NCBI RefSeq assembly: GCF_014654615.1
Contig: NZ_BNBB01000029.1
Span: 1 to 64,000 of the forward strand
Source: Streptosporangium violaceochromogenes
Lineage (GTDB): Bacteria > Actinomycetota > Actinomycetes > Streptosporangiales > Streptosporangiaceae
Length of the DNA stretch: 64,000 bases
Reading direction: 5' to 3'
The position numbers and the translations under genes were made by a program. Below the pieces are notes generated by a model. That model worked only from the letters and a program-made list of their open reading frames with translations. It did no database searches and was not told the origin of the DNA. Below are positions 8,931 to 18,472 of this stretch, piece by piece (positions within the stretch are counted from its first letter, which is position 1; each line of letters starts with the position of its first letter).

Positions 8931-9261
8931 AGGGGTGGCCCCCCTTCCTTGCCGACCGGCCCCCGTAGGGGAAACGTTATCGGGCCCCGGGTCTTCGGGG
9001 CCCGCTTCGTCCGTCTCGCCCACCCGTCCTGTCCAGCAATGCCTGTTTTGTCCGTCCCGGCCTGCTCTCCGGGCGCCTGTCGCGTCCGCGTCGTCCGCGG
9101 CCACCTCGCGCTCTTTAGAGAGGAGGCGCGTCTCAAAGGAGGCGCGTCGTCGCCGGGTGCGCGATGCGCGAGACTTGTCGGGTGATGTGGGAAGCGCGCG
9201 TGGTGGGTGGGCCCGGCGACCGGGGACGGGGTGGCCCCGGGCCGCGAGACGGGGAGCGGGC
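8931..9261. other. Divergent intergenic region between kinase gene and rsmA
   Basis: This 331-bp stretch holds the promoters of both flanking genes but no clear gene. Visible structures are a perfect 9-bp hairpin (CGGGCCCCG at 8981-8989 and CGGGGCCCG at 8996-9004) and an exact 12-bp direct repeat, AGGAGGCGCGTC, at 9121-9132 and 9137-9148. A 33-codon open frame at its right end is listed separately. Confidence 0.5.
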
Positions 9262-9265
9262 ATGA
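9164..9265 (+). other. Possible 33-codon leader ORF coupled to rsmA
   Basis: An ATG at 9164 opens a 33-codon frame ending in a TGA that overlaps the rsmA ATG (ATGA). Its product would be Arg/Gly-rich and resembles nothing I know. No good ribosome site precedes it. It may be chance in GC-rich DNA. Confidence 0.2.
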
Positions 9266-10107
9266 GTCTTCTCGGTCCGGCGGAGATCCGCAGGCTGGCC
9301 GAGCGGCTCGCCGTCCGCCCGACGAAGAGGCTGGGCCAGAACTTCGTGATCGACGGCGGCACGGTCCGCCGGATCGTCCGCGTCGCGGAGCTGAGGCCGG
9401 ACGACGTGGTCATCGAGATCGGTCCCGGCCTGGGGTCGCTCACCCTCGCGCTCCTGCCCGAGGTGCGCGGCGTGGTGGCGGTGGAGATCGACCCGGTCCT
9501 GGCCGCGCAGCTCCCGCTGACCGTCGCCGAGCACGCCCCGGAGCTCGCGGGCCGTCTCACCGTCGTGCCCGCCGACGCCCTGCGCGTCCTTCCCGGCGAC
9601 CTGCCCGGGGAGAGGCCGACCGCGCTGGTGGCCAACCTTCCCTACAACGTGTCCGTCCCGGTGGTGCTGCACCTGCTGGAGACGCTGCCGTCGCTCAGGC
9701 GTGTCCTGGTCATGGTCCAGGCGGAGGTGGCCGACCGGCTCGCCGCCGCGCCCGGCTCCAAGACCTACGGCATCCCCTCGCTCAAGGCCGCCTGGTACGC
9801 CGACGTGCGCCGGGCCGGTCCCGTGGGGCGGACGGTCTTCTGGCCGGTTCCCAACGTCGACTCCGGCCTGGTCGCGATGACCCGCCGGAAGCCGCCCGTC
9901 ACCCGGGCCTCCCGCGAGGAGGTCTTCGCGGCCGTGGACGCGGCCTTCGCCCAGCGGCGCAAGACCCTGCGCGCCGCCCTGGCCTCCTGGGCGGGGACGG
10001 CCGCCGCCGCGGAACACGCGCTCCGGGCCGCCGGGGTCGACCCCGTGAAGCGCGGTGAACAACTCACCATCGACGATTTCGCGCGAATTGCTGAGAACAG
10101 GATGTAA
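9262..10107 (+). CDS. rsmA: 16S rRNA dimethyladenosine transferase
   Basis: RsmA (KsgA) dimethylates two adjacent adenosines in the 3' hairpin of 16S rRNA during 30S assembly. The N-terminal signature KRLGQNFVID, the SAM-binding IEIGPGLGSLT and the catalytic NLPYN motif are all present, followed by the C-terminal domain with AFAQRRKTLR. The length of 281 residues is normal. The open frame extends far upstream, but GGGGAG six bases before the ATG at 9262 and the start of homology fix the start. It is followed by ispE, as in most actinobacteria. Confidence 0.96.
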   Translation: MSLLGPAEIRRLAERLAVRPTKRLGQNFVIDGGTVRRIVRVAELRPDDVVIEIGPGLGSLTLALLPEVRGVVAVEIDPVLAAQLPLTVAEHAPELAGRLTVVPADALRVLPGDLPGERPTALVANLPYNVSVPVVLHLLETLPSLRRVLVMVQAEVADRLAAAPGSKTYGIPSLKAAWYADVRRAGPVGRTVFWPVPNVDSGLVAMTRRKPPVTRASREEVFAAVDAAFAQRRKTLRAALASWAGTAAAAEHALRAAGVDPVKRGEQLTIDDFARIAENRM

Positions 10108-10151
10108 TCCCATTTGCCGGGGACTTTGCGGGGATGGGAAAGGACGCCCGT

Positions 10152-10201
10152 TACCATCGGGGACCGTGACGAGTGATCCGGCGCATATGAGGGACGCATG
10201 A
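10152..10201 (+). promoter_or_regulatory. Leaderless 11-codon micro-ORF upstream of ispE
   Basis: TACCAT (10152-10157) looks like a -10 element and lies eight bases before a GTG at 10166. That GTG opens an 11-codon frame whose TGA overlaps the ispE ATG as ATGA. A GAGGGA ribosome site for ispE lies inside it. Leaderless initiation followed by translational coupling to ispE is possible. Confidence 0.35.
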
Positions 10202-11100
10202 ACTCCGTGACCGTTCGTGTTCCCGCCAAGGTCAACCTGCAACTGGCGGTCGGGCCGCTGCGCGAGGACGGCTACCACGACCTGGTGAACGTCTTCCACG
10301 CCGTGTCGATCTTCGATGAGGTGACGGCCGCCGCGGAGACCGGGGTGAGCGTCCGGGTCGAGGGCGAGACCGCCGGGCAGGTCCCCGAGGACGACGACAA
10401 CCTGGCCGTCCGGGCGGCCCGGGCGCTGGCCGGGCACGCCGGGCGCTCCTACGGCGTCGGCCTGGTCATCCGCAAGGCGATCCCGGTGGCGGGCGGCATG
10501 GCGGGCGGCAGCGCCGACGCCGCCGCCGCGCTGGTCGCCTGCAACGAGCTGTGGGGCCTTGGCCTGCCCCTGGACGACCTGCTGGAGATCGCCGCCGATC
10601 TCGGCAGCGACGTCCCGTTCGCCCTCCTCGGCGGGACGGCCGTCGGCACCGGAAGGGGGGAGCGGCTGACCCGGCTGGAGGTCGGCGGCACCTTCCACTG
10701 GGTGTTCGCCCTGGCCGACGGCGGCCTGTCGACCGGCCGGGTGTACGCCGAGTGCGACCGCCTGCGCGCGGCGGGCGGCGAGCGGGTCGCCCGGCCCCGG
10801 GTCTCCGGCGCGCTGCTGGCCGCGCTCCGCGACGGCGACGCCAAGACGCTCGGCGCCGAGATGGCCAACGACCTCCAGCCCGCCGCCGTGACGCTCCGCC
10901 CCTCCCTGGCCCGCACCCTCGACGCGGGCCGCGACCTCGGCGCCCTGGGCGCCCTCGTCTCCGGCTCCGGCCCCACCTGCGCCTTCGTCGCCGACTCCGA
11001 GGCCCACGCCCGCGAGCTGGCCGCCGCGCTCACGGCCGAGGGGGTGGCCCGCGACGTCGTCGTCGCCCACGGCCCCGTCCCCGGCCCGACGGTCGTGTAG
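10198..11100 (+). CDS. ispE: 4-diphosphocytidyl-2-C-methyl-D-erythritol kinase
   Basis: IspE phosphorylates CDP-methylerythritol in the non-mevalonate isoprenoid pathway. The GHMP-kinase ATP loop PVAGGMAGGSADAAAAL sits near residues 98-114. The N-terminal VPAKVNLQL and the C-terminal SGSGPTCAF motif are also present. The length of 300 residues is typical. A GAGGG site precedes the ATG. The rsmA-ispE-ABC-F order is the usual one in actinobacteria. Confidence 0.96.
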   Translation: MNSVTVRVPAKVNLQLAVGPLREDGYHDLVNVFHAVSIFDEVTAAAETGVSVRVEGETAGQVPEDDDNLAVRAARALAGHAGRSYGVGLVIRKAIPVAGGMAGGSADAAAALVACNELWGLGLPLDDLLEIAADLGSDVPFALLGGTAVGTGRGERLTRLEVGGTFHWVFALADGGLSTGRVYAECDRLRAAGGERVARPRVSGALLAALRDGDAKTLGAEMANDLQPAAVTLRPSLARTLDAGRDLGALGALVSGSGPTCAFVADSEAHARELAAALTAEGVARDVVVAHGPVPGPTVV

Positions 11101-11123
11101 TCCTCGCGCGGGGCCGGAGCCGA

Positions 11124-11138
11124 TACGCTGGTGGTGCG
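11124..11138 (+). promoter_or_regulatory. Probable leaderless promoter of the ABC-F gene
   Basis: TACGCT at 11124-11129 lies nine bases before the ATG at 11139, with no purine-rich ribosome site between. Confidence 0.4.
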
Positions 11139-12953
<1,815 letters not shown>

Positions 12954-12959
12954 GAAGGG

Positions 12960-12986
12960 CCGCCGTGGCACCCGGCGGGTTTATTC
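12960..12986 (+). terminator. Intrinsic terminator after the ABC-F gene
   Basis: CCGCCG (12960-12965) pairs with CGGCGG (12973-12978), and GTTTATT follows. It lies between convergent genes. Confidence 0.5.
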
Positions 12987-13006
12987 TCCGCGGCCGGGGC
13001 AGAAGG

Positions 13007-13549
13007 TCAGTGCGCTCCGGTGTCGGTCGCGTCAAAAGGGACGAGTAGCGTGCGCAGCAGGCCCGCGAGGGCCTGCTGCTCATGTTTTCCGAGGCCGGCG
13101 AGCAGTTCGCGCTCACGGCGGAGCAGGTCGGCGAAGGCGCCGTCCACCCGTGCCCGCCCTGCGTCGGTCAGGGAGACCAGGACCCCGCGCCGGTCCTCGG
13201 GGTCGGGGCGGCGCCGGACGAGCCCGGCCGCGGCGAGGCGGTCGATCCGGTTGGTCATCGTCCCGGACGTCACCAGGGTCGCGCGGAGCAGGGACCCCGG
13301 GCTCAGCTCGTACGGCTCGCCGGCCCGGCGCAGCGCGGTCAGGACGTCGAACTCCCAGTTCTCCAGGTCGTGCTGGGCGAAGGAGGCGCGACGGGCACGG
13401 TCCAGATGACGGGCAAGCCGGGAGACCCGGCTCAGGACCTGGAGCGGCTCCACGTCGAGATCCGGCCGTTCCTGGCGCCAGGCGGCGACCAGCCGATCCA
13501 CCTCGTCCGCCGGCCGTCCGGCGTCGTGGTCCGCATGGTGCAGGGTCAT
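13007..13549 (-). CDS. MarR family transcriptional regulator
   Basis: A 180-residue winged-helix regulator. The MarR core is clear: LSPGSLLRATLVTSGTMTNRIDRLAAAGLVRR (recognition helix) followed by the wing RRPDPEDRRGVLVSLTDAGRA near residues 105-130. Such proteins bind a palindrome as dimers and release it on binding a phenolic or other small ligand. A dyad lies directly over its own promoter, so autoregulation is likely. No enzyme gene is next to it, so its other targets are unknown. Confidence 0.92.
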   Translation of the reverse strand: MTLHHADHDAGRPADEVDRLVAAWRQERPDLDVEPLQVLSRVSRLARHLDRARRASFAQHDLENWEFDVLTALRRAGEPYELSPGSLLRATLVTSGTMTNRIDRLAAAGLVRRRPDPEDRRGVLVSLTDAGRARVDGAFADLLRRERELLAGLGKHEQQALAGLLRTLLVPFDATDTGAH

Positions 13550-13555
13550 GTCGTG

Positions 13556-13579
13556 AGTCTATCTTTCTTGACATCGAGA
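13556..13579 (-). promoter_or_regulatory. MarR promoter with overlapping operator-like dyad
   Basis: On the minus strand TAGACT (13561-13556) lies six bases before the marR ATG and would give a leaderless transcript. Immediately upstream, 13566-13579 reads TCTTGACATCGAGA on the plus strand, an imperfect dyad with 10 of 14 positions symmetric. It resembles the A/T-edged palindromes of MarR operators and would sit in the spacer of the promoter. Confidence 0.5.
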
Positions 13580-13842
13580 TAAATTGCTGGATATCGGTCG
13601 TCTCGATGCCGACGGACATGCGGGATCCGGTGATCCGCGGCCGTGGTGGCGACGGGTTCGCGCGACTCTTCCCCGATCTTGCCGCCAGGACGTTCGCAGG
13701 GTATCCCGCCAGGTGCCCGAAGGGGAACCGCCGCGGGGGCGGCTTCCGGGGGTGCCGACCCGAGTTTCCGGGCAGGGAACCGGGCATCAATAAATACTGC
13801 GAACGCGCGGTAGATATCTTAACAAATCAGGGGATGACACCC
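13580..13842. other. Gap between marR and the CYTH-CHAD gene
   Basis: This stretch has no convincing gene. Its last part is AT-rich for this genome (13785-13830, including AATAAATACTG and TAGATATCTTAACAAATC) and probably holds the promoter of the CYTH-CHAD gene. A TAGATATCTTAA stretch at 13811-13822 is a plausible -10 area. Confidence 0.4.
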
Positions 13843-15321
13843 GTGACGTTAGAGATCGAGGACAAATTCGACATATCGCCGGACTACGCGGTGCCCGACC
13901 TCACGGACCTGCCCGGCTGCGCCGAGGCCGAGGGCCCCACCGTCCACCGGCTTGTCGCGCTCTACTTCGACACCCCCGACCTGAGACTCGCCGCCCGGGG
14001 CGTCACCCTGCGAAGGCGCGAGGGCGGAACCGACCCCGGCTGGCACCTCAAGCTCCCCAGGGCCAGAGGGGTCCGGCAGGAGATCACCCGCCCCCTGACC
14101 CGAGGTTCCCGGATCGTTCCCCCCGAGCTGGCGAGCCTCGTCCTCGCCTACACCCGGGGCGAGCCCCTGACCCCGATCGCCGAACTCGACACCCGGCGCT
14201 CGGTGACCCGGCTGGTCAACGGCGCGGGTGTGCGCCTGGTCGAGATCGCCGACGACCGGGTCAGGGGAACGGTCCTCGGCGGCCGGCCGTACGCCGAGAG
14301 CTGGCGCGAGGTCGAGGCGGAGCTGGCCGGGGGCGACGGCGGGCTGCTCGCCGAGGTCGGCAGGCGGCTGATCGCGGCCGGCGCCGCGCCCGCCGGCTCG
14401 GTGAGCAAGCTGTCACGCCTGCTCACCGCCGCGGGCTCCCTCCCCGCGCCGCCGCGCGCGCGGACCGCGCCGGGATCCGCCGGAGAGGTCGTCGTCGGCT
14501 ACCTCACCGCCCAGGTGGACGCCCTGCTCGCGCACGACCCCCGGGTACGGCGCGCCGAGGAGGACGCGGTGCACCAGATGCGGGTCGCCGCCCGGAGACT
14601 GCGCAGCGCGCTGAAGTCGTTCTCGTCCGTCGTGGAGGGCACCGAGGGCCTTCAGGAGGAGCTCGGACGGCTGGGCACGGTCCTCGGCGAGGCCCGCGAC
14701 CTGGAGGTCGTCCGGGAACGGTTCGCCCGCAGACTGGACGCCCTCGACCCCGGGCTGGTCGTCGGCCCGGTCAGGGCCCGCCTCACCTCCGGTCTGCTGG
14801 ACGCCGAGCGCGAGGCCCACGAACGGATCGGGGAGGAACTCGGCGGGGAGCGGTACCTCGCCCTGCTCGACGCCCTGGACGACCTGGTCGGCGCCCCCGC
14901 GCTCACCGGGGCCGCGGAGAGACCCGCCGCCACCCTCGGCGCCGTCGCGGCCGGAAGCTGGCGCCGGGTCGTGCGGGCCTGTGACCGCGCCCGCCGGGCC
15001 GGCGGCATCGCCGAACGCGAGACCGCCATGCACGACGTGCGCAAGGCCGCCAAGCGTGCCCGCTACACCGCCGAGGCGCTCGGCATGGACGGCCTGGCCG
15101 GGCGGGCGGAGGCCGTGCAGGAGGTCCTGGGCGCGCACCAGGACGGCGTCGTCGCCCAGGAACGGCTGGTGGCCGAGGCCGGGGCCGCCCGGCGCGCGGG
15201 GGAGGACACCTTCACCTACGGCGTGCTGAGCGGCCTGGAGCGATCCGCCGCCGAACGGGCCTGGGAGGACTTCCCCCGCCTGTGGCGGAAGACCGTCAAG
15301 GCGGTCGAGCGCCTGCTCTGA
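13843..15321 (+). CDS. CYTH-CHAD domain protein
   Basis: The N-terminal CYTH domain (about residues 1-200) starts with the signature EIEDKFD and shows the charged tunnel residues R.RR and WHLKLP of triphosphate-tunnel enzymes. The C-terminal CHAD domain (about 215-490) has repeated helices with conserved histidines and arginines: HQMRVAARRLRSALKSF and HDVRKAAKRARYTAEAL. CHAD domains bind polyphosphate, which fits the nearby ppk1. The CYTH part may be a triphosphatase. The GTG at 13843 has AGGGG at good spacing; an ATG nine bases upstream is the alternative. The third codon is TTA, a rare codon here. Confidence 0.88.
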   Translation: MTLEIEDKFDISPDYAVPDLTDLPGCAEAEGPTVHRLVALYFDTPDLRLAARGVTLRRREGGTDPGWHLKLPRARGVRQEITRPLTRGSRIVPPELASLVLAYTRGEPLTPIAELDTRRSVTRLVNGAGVRLVEIADDRVRGTVLGGRPYAESWREVEAELAGGDGGLLAEVGRRLIAAGAAPAGSVSKLSRLLTAAGSLPAPPRARTAPGSAGEVVVGYLTAQVDALLAHDPRVRRAEEDAVHQMRVAARRLRSALKSFSSVVEGTEGLQEELGRLGTVLGEARDLEVVRERFARRLDALDPGLVVGPVRARLTSGLLDAEREAHERIGEELGGERYLALLDALDDLVGAPALTGAAERPAATLGAVAAGSWRRVVRACDRARRAGGIAERETAMHDVRKAAKRARYTAEALGMDGLAGRAEAVQEVLGAHQDGVVAQERLVAEAGAARRAGEDTFTYGVLSGLERSAAERAWEDFPRLWRKTVKAVERLL

Positions 15322-15349
15322 CGGCGCCTTCCGCCCGCCCCGGCGCCGA

Positions 15350-16237
15350 TCAGGTGCGGTAGCGGTCGGCACCGGCGATCCGGCCGCCGGCGTGGTGGAG
15401 CACCACGAGCGCGCCCTTGTCGAGGTCGCCGTCGCCCGCCCGGGAGCCGGCTCCGGCGATCAGCTCGGAGAGCACGTCGCCGTGGCTGCACAGCGCCGTG
15501 CCCCAGGGGGAGGCCAGGGCGCGGGAGAGCAGCCGCAGGGCCTTTCGCCGGTCGTAGCAGGTCTCCGACAGCGGGGGCCGCAGCCGGATCCTCAACCCTG
15601 TCTCTCCGGCGTAGGGTTCGAGGGTCTGCACGCACCGCCTGCTCGGGGAGCTGACGAGCCTCGCGGGGCGGTAGGCCGCCAGCACGCCGGCGAGGGTCGC
15701 GGCCTGGCTCCTGCCGACCTCGTCCAGGGGACGTTCGTCGTCGTCGCCCCCCCACTCCTGGCGCGATCCGGCCCGGCCGTGCCGGACGAGGAGCAGCGGG
15801 GTGGTCGCCAGCGGCGCCGCGGTGAGCGCGCGCAGCAGGGCGGCGTCCGGCCCGTGGGTCAGCCGCCGCCGGGCCTCCTCCAGCGGCAGCCAGGCCACCT
15901 CGTCCACCTCGTCCCCCCTGCGCGGCGCGGCGGGCCCGTCCGTAGGGACCGCCCTGGCCGTCCAGTAGTCGACGCGCTTGGGCCGCCCGCCCTTCAGGTA
16001 GCGGACCGGCGGCAGGGACCGGCCGAGCGTCACGGTGATCCCGGTCTCCTCGGCCACCTCGCGCAGCGCCCCGGCGACGACGTGCTCGCCGGGTTTGAGC
16101 CTGCCCTTGGGGAACGTCCAGTCGTCGTAGCGGGGCCGGTGGACGAGCGCGACCTTCAGGTCCGGCTCGGTCCCCCGCCACACCACGGCCCCCGCGGCGC
16201 GGATCACACCGGTCGGGCCGGAGTCCTCCTCAGTCAT
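15350..16237 (-). CDS. mutT1: Nudix hydrolase fused to a histidine phosphatase, MutT1 type
   Basis: The first 140 residues are a Nudix domain with a complete box (G.LKPGE..VAGALREVAEETGI, about residues 45-67). The last 150 residues are a histidine phosphatase of the SixA/PGM type, with the catalytic RHG (LLLVRHGRAGS) and a second His in LCSHGD. This two-domain form matches mycobacterial MutT1, which hydrolyses 8-oxo-GTP nucleotides and diadenosine polyphosphates. The gene overlaps the end of ppk1 by eight bases on the same strand, so it is translationally coupled to it. The mutT1-ppk1 pairing is conserved in mycobacteria. Confidence 0.92.
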   Translation of the reverse strand: MTEEDSGPTGVIRAAGAVVWRGTEPDLKVALVHRPRYDDWTFPKGRLKPGEHVVAGALREVAEETGITVTLGRSLPPVRYLKGGRPKRVDYWTARAVPTDGPAAPRRGDEVDEVAWLPLEEARRRLTHGPDAALLRALTAAPLATTPLLLVRHGRAGSRQEWGGDDDERPLDEVGRSQAATLAGVLAAYRPARLVSSPSRRCVQTLEPYAGETGLRIRLRPPLSETCYDRRKALRLLSRALASPWGTALCSHGDVLSELIAGAGSRAGDGDLDKGALVVLHHAGGRIAGADRYRT

Positions 16238-18335
16238 CGATCATCCTCCAGCGCCGGGTGCTGATCAGGTGGTTCTGCAGGTCCTCGCCGGGATGCCGGA
16301 CCCAGTTCCCGTCGGAGCCGAGCCACCAGGTGGAGGTCTCGTCCGACATGGCCTTCTCCAGAAGGCCGCTGAGGTACGCCCGCTGCTGCTGGTTGGTGAC
16401 CTTGACCAGCGCCTCCACCCGGCGATCCAGGTTACGGCGCATCAGGTCCGCGCTGCCGATCCAGATCTCCGGCCTGCGGCCGTGCCCGAACTCGTAGATG
16501 CGCGAGTGTTCGAGGAAGCGGCCCAGCACGCTCCTGACCCGGATGTTCTCCGACAGCTCCGGGATGCCCGGGCGCAGCGTGCACACCCCGCGCACCCACA
16601 GGTCGACCGGGACGCCCGCCTGTGACGCCCGGTAGAGGGCGTCGATGATCGGTTCGTCCACCAGGGCGTTGGTCTTCATCCTGACGCCGGCCGGGCGCCC
16701 GGCCTCCCGATGGGAGATCTCCCGCTCGATCCTGGCCAGCAGCCCGCCGCGCAGGGAGTGCGGGGCGACCAGCAGCCGCCGGTAGGCCGAGTGGTTGGAG
16801 TATCCGGTCAGGTGGATGAACAGGTCCGTGACGTCCTCGCCGACCAGCGGGTCGGCGGTCAGCAGGCCGAGGTCCTCGTACTGGCGGGCGGTCTTGGGGT
16901 TGTAGTTGCCGGTGCCGATGTGGCAGTAGCTGCGCAGTTCGCCGGAGGGCTCCTGCCGTACGACGAGGGCGAGCTTGCAGTGGGTCTTCAGCCCCAGCAC
17001 CCCGTAGACCACGTGGCATCCGGCACGTTCCAGCTTGCGCGCCCAGGTGATGTTGGCGTGCTCGTCGAACCGTGCCTTGATCTCCACCACCACGACGACC
17101 TGCTTGCCGGCCTCGGCGGCGTCGATGAGCGCGTCCACGATCGGGGACTCGCCGCTGGTGCGGTAGAGCGTCTGCTTGACCGCCAGCACGTCCGGGTCGG
17201 CCGCCGCCTGCTCGATGAGGCGCTGCACGCTCGTGGCGAAGGAGTCGTACGGATGGTGCAGAAGCACGTCCCGCTCCCTGAGAACCGCGAAGAGGTCGTC
17301 CTCGACGTGGACGACCTCCGCCGGCACGAAGGGGCGGAATCCGAGGTCACCGCGGCCGAGGTCGGCGATCGCGTGCAGACCGGTCAGGTCCAGCGGGCCG
17401 GGGATCCGGTAGATCTCGTGCTCGGCCACGCCCAGCTCGTCGACCAGCAGGTCGAGCACCTGGGGGGTGATGCTCTCCTCGACCTCCAGCCGGACCGGCG
17501 AGCCGAAGCGGCGCTTGAGCAGCTCGCGTTCCAGGGCCTGCATGAGGTTTTCGGTGACGTCCTCGTCGACGTCCAGGTCCTCGTTGCGGGTCACCCGGAA
17601 GACGTGGTGCTCCACGATCTCCATGCCCTTGAAGAGCTGACCCAGGTGGGCGGCGATCACGTCTTCGAGAGGGACGAAGCGGTTGGCGGGCATACCGGCG
17701 GACGCGTTGGCGCCCCCTGTACGGCCGGCGGACACCGCGACGAAGCGGGGGAGCCGGCTCGGCACCTTCACCCGGGCGAAGACGGTGTTGCCGGTGGTGG
17801 GGTTGCGGACGGTGACGGCCAGGTTGAGCGACAGGCCCGATATATAGGGGAACGGATGGGCGGGGTCGACCGCGAGAGGGGTGAGCACCGGCCGGACCCG
17901 TTCCCGGAACAGCCTGCGCATCTCGATGCGCTCGTCCCGCCCGAGGTCGTCCCAGCGGACGATCTCGATGCCCTCGGCGGTCAGCGGCGGGCGCAGCCGC
18001 TCGTGGAAGCAGGCCGCGTGCCGCCGGGCGAGTTCGCCGGCGATCGCGGCGATCCTGGCGAGCTCCTCGCGGGGCTTGAGCCCGCTCTTGGTGCGCAGCA
18101 GCAGGCCGGTGGCCATGCGCCGCTTGAGTCCGGCCACCCGCACCCGGAAGAACTCGTCCAGGTTGCCGGCGAAGATCGCCAGGAACCGGACCCGCTCCAG
18201 CAGCGGCAGGGAGGGGTCCTCGGCGAGCTCCAGGACACGCTGGTTGAACTGCAGCCAGCTCTCCTCCCGGTTGAGGAAGCGCTCGTGCGGAAGGAACGGT
18301 CCTTCGAGGGAGGAACGTGCGGGTTCGACGGACAT
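16230..18335 (-). CDS. ppk: Polyphosphate kinase 1
   Basis: PPK1 reversibly makes inorganic polyphosphate from ATP. At 701 residues it has the four-domain length of the family. The N-terminal FLNREESWLQFNQRVLELA is the family opening. The autophosphorylated histidine lies in GLKTHCKLALV, and the second conserved His region in IHLTGYSNHSAYRRLLVAPHSLR. The mutT1 gene downstream overlaps it by eight bases, and the polyphosphate-binding CYTH-CHAD gene is convergent. There is no Shine-Dalgarno sequence before the ATG. A 21-bp palindrome upstream may control it. Confidence 0.97.
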   Translation of the reverse strand: MSVEPARSSLEGPFLPHERFLNREESWLQFNQRVLELAEDPSLPLLERVRFLAIFAGNLDEFFRVRVAGLKRRMATGLLLRTKSGLKPREELARIAAIAGELARRHAACFHERLRPPLTAEGIEIVRWDDLGRDERIEMRRLFRERVRPVLTPLAVDPAHPFPYISGLSLNLAVTVRNPTTGNTVFARVKVPSRLPRFVAVSAGRTGGANASAGMPANRFVPLEDVIAAHLGQLFKGMEIVEHHVFRVTRNEDLDVDEDVTENLMQALERELLKRRFGSPVRLEVEESITPQVLDLLVDELGVAEHEIYRIPGPLDLTGLHAIADLGRGDLGFRPFVPAEVVHVEDDLFAVLRERDVLLHHPYDSFATSVQRLIEQAAADPDVLAVKQTLYRTSGESPIVDALIDAAEAGKQVVVVVEIKARFDEHANITWARKLERAGCHVVYGVLGLKTHCKLALVVRQEPSGELRSYCHIGTGNYNPKTARQYEDLGLLTADPLVGEDVTDLFIHLTGYSNHSAYRRLLVAPHSLRGGLLARIEREISHREAGRPAGVRMKTNALVDEPIIDALYRASQAGVPVDLWVRGVCTLRPGIPELSENIRVRSVLGRFLEHSRIYEFGHGRRPEIWIGSADLMRRNLDRRVEALVKVTNQQQRAYLSGLLEKAMSDETSTWWLGSDGNWVRHPGEDLQNHLISTRRWRMIDD

Positions 18336-18366
18336 ATGACCAGAATGCCCGTTTTGGGAGACCGTA

Positions 18367-18387
18367 ACGTTAATCCGGGCTTAACGT
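18367..18387. promoter_or_regulatory. 21-bp palindrome upstream of ppk
   Basis: ACGTTAA (18367-18373) and TTAACGT (18381-18387) form perfect 7-bp arms around seven bases. The site is 32-52 bp upstream of the ppk ATG, where a -35 element would lie if the transcript is leaderless. A regulator dimer probably binds here. Phosphate control through PhoP is possible, but the site does not show the usual GTTCACC direct repeats. Confidence 0.55.
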
Positions 18388-18472
18388 CGGACGTTGCTTA
18401 CCTTCTTTGCCTGGGCTTTGCCGGTCTTCCGTGATCCGCCACCCGGCGGGCCCGTCTCCGGCTCCCTCACCC

